Part shown: positions 1-5,328 of the stretch, piece by piece
Layout of the letters: each line of letters starts with the position of its first letter
Numbering within the stretch: position 1 is the first letter of the stretch
From: Lentisphaeria bacterium
GTDB lineage: Bacteria; Verrucomicrobiota; Lentisphaeria; JABSQK01; UBA12247
Direction of reading: 5' to 3'
Length of the DNA stretch: 8,806 nucleotides
NCBI GenBank assembly: GCA_003477185.1
Contig: DMTJ01000148.1
Span: 1 to 8,806, forward strand
Position numbers and translations under genes: made by a program
Notes under the pieces: model-generated
The model's input: the letters and a program-made list of their open reading frames with translations, nothing else
Told to the model about the DNA's origin: nothing
Databases searched by the model: none

Positions 1-1967
1 TAAGGGACCTGCCACTCGAGCCGGTCGTACGCGGGCATGGGCTCGCGGGCGATGATCCTGCCATTGAGGCGCAGTTCGATCTCGGCAGCATTGGAATAAC
101 AGCGTACCCGGATGGGCTCGCCTGCGCGTCCTGGCCAGTTCCAGTGCGGCATGAGGAAGGTATGCGGCGCGCCCGCGCGCCACCAGCATCTGAGGTACTG
201 CGCCAGCTCCTTGCGGAATCCGCACAGGTCCAGCATGCCGAAGTGACTGATCACTGCTGGCCACCCATGCGGGGCCGTCTCGCCGCGGTAGTCGAAGCCG
301 GTCCACAGAAACGTCCCCGCCAGGTGCGGTCGGCTGACGCAGTCCTGCCAGCATTCTTCGAGGCGGCTGCCATAGCCGGCGAATGTGGTCCCGTAGGCGC
401 TGACGTAGTTCCGGTACGCCTCGCTCTCCCACGTCTGCTCGCGCTCGGCAAACTGCTTCAAAACCTCGATCCCGGTCGATTCGTACAGGCCCCGGGTCGT
501 GAAACCACCCCACGACTCGGTCTGAATGAAGGGCCAGTCCGGGTACTTCTCATGGAAGCGATCGAAGTTCTCGCTGTCGCACCCGTGCCGGTAGTTCATG
601 CCGAATACATCAAGGCGGAAACCGTTTGCCTCGAATAGCTCAGCTGCCTTGAACCAGTTCCCCACGACGGCGCACGTAGTGGGCCGGGTGGGATCCAGGC
701 TGTGGACGAGCTGATGCAGCTTCTTGAACACCCGCGCCCCCACCGCGGTGGTCATGATAGGCTCTTCGTTGGCCAGACTCCAGAGGATGACGCAGGGATG
801 ATTCCGATCCCGCCGAATGGTATCCGCCACGTCGCGCAACAGCTCCTCGGCGCAACCGGGTAACCGGGTCTCTTCCATGATCAGCATGCCGTGCTTGTCA
901 CAGGCGTCCAGCAGCGCCGGGTCGGGCATATTGTGGCTGGTCCGGATGGCGTTGCAGCCCAGCGCCTTGAGCTGCAACACTCGCCACTCCTGCAGCTCCG
1001 GCGGCACGGCTACCCCCACACCGGCAAAGTCCTGATGACAGCATGTCCCCTTGATCTTCACCCGCTTGCCGTTGAGCAAGAAGCCATTCTTCGCACTGAA
1101 GCGGATTGACCGGAAGCCAAAGCACTCCTCGCAGCGGTCGATCGCCTCGCCATTCAGCCGCAGCGTCACCCGCAACTTGTACAACTGCGGATCTTCCAGA
1201 CTCCACAGTTGCGGCTGGTCCACCTTAAGCCTCACGGTTGCCGTGCCCGTCTCCTGCGCAGCAACCGTGACCGCCCCTTCGCCTTGGGCGCCGGTCTTCA
1301 GCACCTCGGCCTCCACCGTCACCTGCGCCTTCTCGTACGACTCATTGGCGATGGTCGCAGCCAACTCGATCGCGCCGCTGTTCTTCGTCCGGATCTGCAG
1401 CCCCCGGTGCGCCACGTGTACCGCATCGGCGACGACCATCCGCGCGGCGCGGTAGATGCCGCCGCCCTGGTAACTCCACTGCTCCGTCTGCGTCGCATCT
1501 GCGAACACCGCAATCCGGTTGGGCTCCCCGTAATTGCACACTTCGCTGATGTCGTAGCGCACCGAAACATAGCCGCTCATCCGCCGCCCGATGAAATGCC
1601 CGTTCACGTACACCTGCGAGTCCCGATAGATCCCGTCGAACTCCACCAAGATTCGCTTGCCCAGATCCGTCTTCGCCAACTCGAAGTCTTTCACGTACCA
1701 GGCCTTGCCATACGGCAGGCTGCCAGTCTTCCAGGGCGCGTCTTCGGTGAACTCGCCCTCGATCAGAAAGTCATGCGGCAACTCGACCGTGCGCCAGCTT
1801 CCAATGTGTGGGTTGTCGGGCCGGCTGAGCGACTGCCACCCCGCCTTCTGCCACTGCCGTGGCTCCGGATTCGGGACATCGGGCAGCCCATGATCTCGAC
1901 AGGCGACTTCGATCTCTTCATCCTTGCGGAAACGCCAGTTTGAATTGAAATCCATTACGCATCGCAT
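1..1967 (-). CDS. GH2 family glycoside hydrolase, beta-galactosidase-like (3' end beyond the window)
   Basis: The frame stays open from 1967 to the window edge, giving 655 complete codons and no stop. Family GH2 enzymes remove beta-linked galactose, glucuronate or mannose from the non-reducing end with retention. Visible domains are an N-terminal sugar-binding jelly roll (about residues 7-182, with QGGGIYR near 168-173), an Ig-like domain (about 190-285) and a TIM barrel (from about 300). The motif WSLANEEP holds the predicted acid/base Glu401 and IQTESWGG the predicted nucleophile Glu484. The last residues (CYSNAAEIELRLNG, then WQVP) look like the start of a DUF4982-type C-terminal domain. 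I chose ATG 1967, 13 bases after the upstream stop. ATG 1955 is an in-frame alternative, and an in-frame TGA at 1988-1986 excludes earlier starts. No signal peptide is visible, so a cytoplasmic location is inferred. The substrate cannot be told. The gene is richer in GC than its neighbours. Confidence 0.93.
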   Translation of the reverse strand, partial: MRCVMDFNSNWRFRKDEEIEVACRDHGLPDVPNPEPRQWQKAGWQSLSRPDNPHIGSWRTVELPHDFLIEGEFTEDAPWKTGSLPYGKAWYVKDFELAKTDLGKRILVEFDGIYRDSQVYVNGHFIGRRMSGYVSVRYDISEVCNYGEPNRIAVFADATQTEQWSYQGGGIYRAARMVVADAVHVAHRGLQIRTKNSGAIELAATIANESYEKAQVTVEAEVLKTGAQGEGAVTVAAQETGTATVRLKVDQPQLWSLEDPQLYKLRVTLRLNGEAIDRCEECFGFRSIRFSAKNGFLLNGKRVKIKGTCCHQDFAGVGVAVPPELQEWRVLQLKALGCNAIRTSHNMPDPALLDACDKHGMLIMEETRLPGCAEELLRDVADTIRRDRNHPCVILWSLANEEPIMTTAVGARVFKKLHQLVHSLDPTRPTTCAVVGNWFKAAELFEANGFRLDVFGMNYRHGCDSENFDRFHEKYPDWPFIQTESWGGFTTRGLYESTGIEVLKQFAEREQTWESEAYRNYVSAYGTTFAGYGSRLEECWQDCVSRPHLAGTFLWTGFDYRGETAPHGWPAVISHFGMLDLCGFRKELAQYLRCWWRAGAPHTFLMPHWNWPGRAGEPIRVRCYSNAAEIELRLNGRIIAREPMPAYDRLEWQVP

Positions 1968-1975
1968 AGTCTCGT

Positions 1976-1980
1976 TTCTC
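1976..1980 (-). promoter_or_regulatory. weak ribosome binding site candidate for the GH2 gene
   Basis: The 13-base gap after the upstream TGA reads GAGAAACGAGACT on the minus strand. GAGAA sits 8 bases before ATG 1967 and favours that start over ATG 1955, which has no purine-rich stretch at the right distance. The short gap implies co-transcription with the MGH1-like gene. The match to a consensus Shine-Dalgarno sequence is poor. Confidence 0.35.
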
Positions 1981-3594
1981 TCATTTCAGCTTACCGGTAA
2001 TTCTGTGTAGCGTGTCCGAGCTAGCGACCTTCTTCCCGTCAGCGAAAACGGTCAGCCCCTTGCCCTTGCTGTATTTCTCACCTGTCTTATCCCAGATGAT
2101 GGTCAGGATGCATCCGTGGTAGAGCACGTTGTCCAGACAGAAATAATCCCAGGTATTCTCGGGCAACAAAGGGTTCACCTCGACGATGTCATCGGCGCGC
2201 GGACGCAGCCCGACGAGGCCGGTGATAATCAGGTCGTTGTAGGTGGAGTGGTTGTAGTCCTTGCCGCGCTCGTAACCGCCCTTTCGGATAAACAGCTCGT
2301 TATTGGTCTTCTCCATCTCGAGCAGACGGGTACGGGAAATCCAGTCACCGGTGTACGGATTCAGGTTTTCATCGATCCACGGCACCACCTTGCCGTCTTC
2401 ACGCTTCAGTTGGTGTGAACGCGTGTAGATGCCGAGTGTCTCAAAGTAGGCGTTGCGATCAATCACGTCCTGATCATAATTGTTGAGCAGGTTGGCCAGT
2501 CCCGTCAACACGCTGCAGGTGGCCAGGGGCCAACTCGGCCCGTTCCATTGGCACTCATGGCCCTCGTAGGAAAGCTGAAATTTCGGGTGTCGCTGTTCCG
2601 CAAAGGTCGGCCCGCAGGGCGCGTAGAATCCCTTGGGATCCATCAGATCCTTCCATCCTGCCTCATACCCGGAATCCGGCAGATTGAAATACCACGGCGT
2701 ATAGCCGTAGAGTTCCCTGACCTCCCTGAGAGGCTTTCCCTCGGTCGCTAGAATCTTGAAGAATTGCGCCTCCTCGTCCCAGAGCTTCTCTTGTACGAGC
2801 TGCTTAATCTTGGCGGCTTTCTCTTCGAACCGATCGGTCTGCTCTGCGTTCCCGGCCATCCGGGAAATGGCAGCGACTGCTTTAGCGTCGCCATACATGA
2901 AACTGTTGATTGTGGGACGGAATCCATGCCCGCCGATTGAGAGTTCGCCGCCATCCAGGTCATCGATCTGCCAGTACAAGCCGTTGTCCCGTCTGCCAAT
3001 GATATGCTCGCGGCAGGGCCATCCCTTCTCCCAGGCTTCGTAGTTCTTGACGAGATCCGGCAGCAGATCGACCAGAAAGTCTTCATTGGGCGTGACGAGA
3101 TTGCGGTTGTAGTAGGCATCGGCAATCCAGAAGCTGTACGCTCGCAGGCTGCCGCCTTTGCGCAGCCAGAATGTCGCGTAATCGTCTAGGTATTGCGGAT
3201 TCCGCAACCAGCGGCCTTCGTAGACGTGATGGGCCGCGGGGCAGTTGATGGTGTTGTGCTTGCCGGACCAGGGAACCTTGGGCAGGAATTCGGTGATGAC
3301 GTAGCCGTCTTCGGTCGACTTCACATGCTTGCGGTAAGTCCACCAGCGAAAGTACCACGTTCGCTGGAAATCTTCATCCGGGCATTCAAACAGGGGGATG
3401 TTCAGCGCCAGAAAATTAAACGCATCCTTGTTCTTGATATTGGAGTACAGCTCTTCGTCATCCGCATTGAACTGCTCCAGGTAGCCTTTAAGCGTCTCGT
3501 GGTCCAAGACGAGCGGACCGCGGGTACTGGTCGTAACCGGGCCCAAGGGGAAAGGCAAAGGTGCGACTGGTGTATCCCATTCTTTCCCCTTCAC
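1981..3594 (-). CDS. MGH1-like (alpha/alpha)6-barrel glycoside hydrolase
   Basis: The 537-residue product resembles the MGH1-like/GH63-like glycosidase proteins common in Planctomycetota and Bacteroidota. These are six-hairpin toroids that hydrolyse alpha-glycosidic bonds; many are known only by annotation. Supporting stretches are TRGPLVLD near residue 25, FRWWTYRKH, VPWSGKHNTINCPAAHH, the acidic loop QIDDLDGGE (Asp211-Glu217, a likely site of a catalytic acid) and ECQWNGPSWP (Trp350), a signature of GH63- and trehalase-like barrels. The body looks full length through the terminal beta region. The start is a problem. The only early start is GTG 3594, directly after the TGA of the GH20 gene and in the same frame, and no in-frame ATG occurs until deep inside the barrel. 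AAGG at 3605-3602 could serve as ribosome binding site. Relatives usually have a signal peptide; this one has none. It may be the C-terminal half of a stop-interrupted fusion. The substrate is unknown. Confidence 0.85.
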   Translation of the reverse strand: MKGKEWDTPVAPLPFPLGPVTTSTRGPLVLDHETLKGYLEQFNADDEELYSNIKNKDAFNFLALNIPLFECPDEDFQRTWYFRWWTYRKHVKSTEDGYVITEFLPKVPWSGKHNTINCPAAHHVYEGRWLRNPQYLDDYATFWLRKGGSLRAYSFWIADAYYNRNLVTPNEDFLVDLLPDLVKNYEAWEKGWPCREHIIGRRDNGLYWQIDDLDGGELSIGGHGFRPTINSFMYGDAKAVAAISRMAGNAEQTDRFEEKAAKIKQLVQEKLWDEEAQFFKILATEGKPLREVRELYGYTPWYFNLPDSGYEAGWKDLMDPKGFYAPCGPTFAEQRHPKFQLSYEGHECQWNGPSWPLATCSVLTGLANLLNNYDQDVIDRNAYFETLGIYTRSHQLKREDGKVVPWIDENLNPYTGDWISRTRLLEMEKTNNELFIRKGGYERGKDYNHSTYNDLIITGLVGLRPRADDIVEVNPLLPENTWDYFCLDNVLYHGCILTIIWDKTGEKYSKGKGLTVFADGKKVASSDTLHRITGKLK

Positions 3595-3605
3595 TCAGAC
3601 ACCTT
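3592..3605 (-). other. in-frame TGA/GTG junction between the GH20 and MGH1-like frames
   Basis: On the minus strand AAGG (3605-3602) is followed 7 bases later by TGA (3597-3595) and GTG (3594-3592). TGA and GTG are consecutive codons of one reading frame, so a single base (TGG instead of TGA) would join the two proteins, reading ...AWQGV-W-VKGKEWD.... The arrangement fits a nonsense mutation in a fused gene, a sequencing error, or stop-start coupling in which AAGG directs ribosomes to GTG. Confidence 0.8.
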
Positions 3606-4809
3606 GCCAGGCAAGCGGGATGGTTTCACTCTCATCCGGACTAACCTCATCCTTGAACCGGGCAAGCCGCGATTCTACACCCTTTATCTGGGATGTGAAT
3701 TCAGGGACCTCCGCCGGCGGATTCCAGCTGACATCCGCCGCAACCAGAAAATCCGGCAACCACTGGTCGAGCTGGTTTCCATGCCTTTGACAGGCAATGA
3801 TCCCAATGAAGTTTTCTTTGTCGTTCCCCAGCATCGGCCATTCCGCAAGATTTCGAAATGCACCCTGATCGTAGCATTTCGAGCCGGGACGGCCTCCAGA
3901 GCTTGAGCCTGCCCCCATCAGCACCTTCTCTTTGCATCCGGGTTTAAGAAGTACATCAATTTTGTGGTGCTTGAGGTCTTTGGTTTGCCCCCCCTCCAGA
4001 TCTCGATTCCCGTTGGACCACAGCGCCCGAATGACATCGCCTTTGTACTGTTCAGGCGTTTCTGGGGCATCGGCCCAGACAATCAATTTGGGTTCTTGAT
4101 TGTGTTGTTTGGCAGTCTCAAGAAGCCTCCGCAGGAGCTCTCCCGAGTACTTCGCTCGTTTCGCCCTTGGTAGGAGAGGCTCATCCATTCCGAGATGGAT
4201 GTAATTACAAGTCATGGCGGAAAACCATTCGGAGTAAATCGAGTCGAGCAGTGTAAAGGATCGTTCATCGGATGGCAGAAGATGCGCTCGACCAGCATCA
4301 ATCATGAAGCAGCGCATCTCATAGCGCGGATAGTCAGAAATCTTGCAGCCTTTGACCTTCTTCGTGGCAACCAGCTGACGCAAGGTCGTGGCGCCGTGGA
4401 AAAGTCCCTGCGCGGTATTGGCCCTTATCGTTGCGCTGCCTTCGCCCACACGCAGCACATACCCCCCTTCTTTTCTTTTCACGGGTTCCAAGTAGAGGGA
4501 GCCGGCTTTGCTGGCACTCTCATTACCCAGAACCAGCGAAAAACTTTCCTCTTGTCTCTTTGGGACAATTTCCAAGTTGAGACCGTACTGTTCTTTCAGG
4601 AGTTTCGCCAATTGCGTGCCGGCATACTCGCCTTTGGCAGAACCGTCGCTGACCACAACGATCTTGGTCTGATCAGAAATCGTAAATGATTCCTGAGTCA
4701 CTTCACATTGTTGCGGACGCGGCAGCAGTGTATCGCGAAGCGCCTTCGCTTCTGCAAATCCAGTGATTGTCATGATGGATAGCAGTCCTGTTAGCGGTGT
4801 CTTTTTCAT
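3595..4809 (-). CDS. secreted GH20-type (beta-N-acetylhexosaminidase-like) protein with a shortened TIM barrel
   Basis: The 404-residue product begins MKKTPLTGLLSIMTITGFAEA, a signal peptide, at ATG 4809 behind a good Shine-Dalgarno sequence. The same frame is open back to 4962, but that extension overlaps another remnant and lacks a coding look. Residues about 25-160 form the GH20 N-terminal domain (LPRPQQCEVT near the start, RANTAQGLFHGATTLRQLV near its end). The barrel opens with RCFMIDAGR (Asp171, Arg174) and carries IHLGMDEP, whose Asp209-Glu210 match the GH20 catalytic Asp-Glu pair, then LIVWADAPE. GH20 enzymes release terminal beta-linked GlcNAc or GalNAc by substrate-assisted catalysis. 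In typical members about 150 residues separate the first barrel strand from the Asp-Glu pair; here only 38 do, so the early strands seem missing and activity is doubtful. The gene ends in TGA immediately before, and in frame with, the MGH1-like sequence. GC content is near 50% in sampled lines. Confidence 0.82.
   Translation of the reverse strand: MKKTPLTGLLSIMTITGFAEAKALRDTLLPRPQQCEVTQESFTISDQTKIVVVSDGSAKGEYAGTQLAKLLKEQYGLNLEIVPKRQEESFSLVLGNESASKAGSLYLEPVKRKEGGYVLRVGEGSATIRANTAQGLFHGATTLRQLVATKKVKGCKISDYPRYEMRCFMIDAGRAHLLPSDERSFTLLDSIYSEWFSAMTCNYIHLGMDEPLLPRAKRAKYSGELLRRLLETAKQHNQEPKLIVWADAPETPEQYKGDVIRALWSNGNRDLEGGQTKDLKHHKIDVLLKPGCKEKVLMGAGSSSGGRPGSKCYDQGAFRNLAEWPMLGNDKENFIGIIACQRHGNQLDQWLPDFLVAADVSWNPPAEVPEFTSQIKGVESRLARFKDEVSPDESETIPLAWQGV
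4280..4319. repeat. 9-bp inverted repeat at the GH20 deletion junction
   Basis: AGATGCGCT (4280-4288) and AGCGCATCT (4311-4319) are perfect reverse complements separated by 22 bases. One arm codes for part of EMRC before the first barrel strand. The other spans the Ala-His-Leu codons where GH20 residues seem to be missing. It could have helped a deletion or could be chance. Confidence 0.5.
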
Positions 4810-4816
4810 ATCGTGT

Positions 4817-4821
4817 CTCCC
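4817..4821 (-). promoter_or_regulatory. ribosome binding site of the GH20 gene
   Basis: GGGAG lies 7 bases before ATG 4809 on the minus strand. This decides the start in favour of the codon that opens a signal peptide rather than the earlier in-frame ATG at 4962. Confidence 0.75.
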
Positions 4822-4826
4822 ACCGC

Positions 4827-5165
4827 CTACCTTCCCACCCACAAATTCAGATGATACGTCGTGGGATCGGGGAACAGCGCATCGCCGACCGCATCGGACA
4901 GCCGGGTGTAAGAGCCGTCTGCCGGCTTCTCCACGTGTACATAGCCCAGCAGGCGTTTCCACCTGCCATTGTTCTTATCCCTTGAGTATCCAATAGCCTG
5001 AACTGTAGTAATCATAATGCGGATGCCCTTCCGGAACCCCCAAATCGACCTTTTTCTGGAGAACGAAGAGATAGGGATCGGTTGTGACAACTTCGCCCCC
5101 GTCGTATCATTCCCGATTACGAAAAGCGGCATGCTCCCGGGGACGAGGTGGGCAAAGAGCGAGAA
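4827..5165 (-). pseudogene. C-terminal remnant of an unrecognised protein, with two frameshifts
   Basis: Three adjoining frames each give protein-like sequence that joins smoothly. Frame one reads LFAHLVPGSMPLFVIGN to about 5109. The next starts at 5106 with YDGGEVVTTDPYLFVLQ, continues through VDLGVPEGHPHYDYYSSGYW and meets TAA at 4977. The first frame then resumes at 4979 with DKNNGRWKRLLGYVHVEK and ends in DPTTYHLNLWVGR and TAG at 4829-4827. One extra base near 5107 and one in the GGG run at 4981-4979 would restore a single chain of about 110 residues. The aromatic, Gly- and Asp-rich content suggests a beta-rich, possibly carbohydrate-related fold, but I do not recognise the family. The 5' part is absent or replaced by the heptamer array. 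A continuous 156-residue frame (5297-4827) exists but mixes the array, a wrong-frame stretch and the true C-terminus. The remnant lies 17 bases before the GH20 start. Confidence 0.6.
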
Positions 5166-5244
5166 GGATTTTGGATTTTGGATGTCGGGTTTTGAACTCC
5201 CGGCTTCCCGACACCTGAAGGCTGACACCTCACACCTGATACCC
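5166..5244. repeat. degenerate heptanucleotide tandem repeat array with a hairpin
   Basis: On the plus strand 5166-5200 splits into five heptamers: GGATTTT, GGATTTT, GGATGTC, GGGTTTT, GAACTCC. After a 9-base step, 5210-5244 splits into five more: GACACCT, GAAGGCT, GACACCT, CACACCT, GATACCC. GTCGGG (5184-5189) and CCCGAC (5207-5212) are inverted repeats with a 17-base loop and tie the two halves together. It resembles the short tandemly repeated heptamers of cyanobacterial intergenic regions in style; this is not evidence of common origin. It separates the ThuA protein gene from the frameshifted remnant. The adjoining stretch 5245-5328 shows no gene and no convincing terminator. Confidence 0.75.
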
Positions 5245-5328
5245 GGGACCATGGGCGTGGTCTCCTGGGCCAAGACGCAGAGCCCGTAGTCGACCATGAG
5301 ACAATGCCTGCGCCCCCAATGGCACCGG

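Noticed and set aside
1209..1943. 244-codon open frame on the plus strand
   Set aside because: It lies antisense to the N-terminal domains of the GH2 gene. High GC makes such shadow frames long.
3595..3597. TGA recoded as Trp throughout the genome
   Set aside because: The MGH1-like gene ends naturally at a TGA, reading on from it gives no sensible protein, and Trp is encoded by TGG throughout. A local mutation or error is more likely than a changed code.
3193..3906. 237-codon plus-strand frame crossing the GH20/MGH1 junction
   Set aside because: It is antisense to two conserved glycosidase genes and has no family features of its own.
4810..4962. Upstream extension of the GH20 gene to ATG 4962
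   Set aside because: It overlaps the protein-like remnant in another frame, would bury the signal peptide, and lacks a ribosome site as good as GGGAG before ATG 4809.
5246..5268. Hairpin GACCA/TGGTC as a terminator after the ThuA gene
   Set aside because: The stem is only 5 bp and no T-run follows on the minus strand.
4827..5297. A single intact 156-residue gene
   Set aside because: Its middle is read in the wrong frame compared with the protein-like segment at 5106-4978, and its 5' part is repeat array. It is better described as a remnant.
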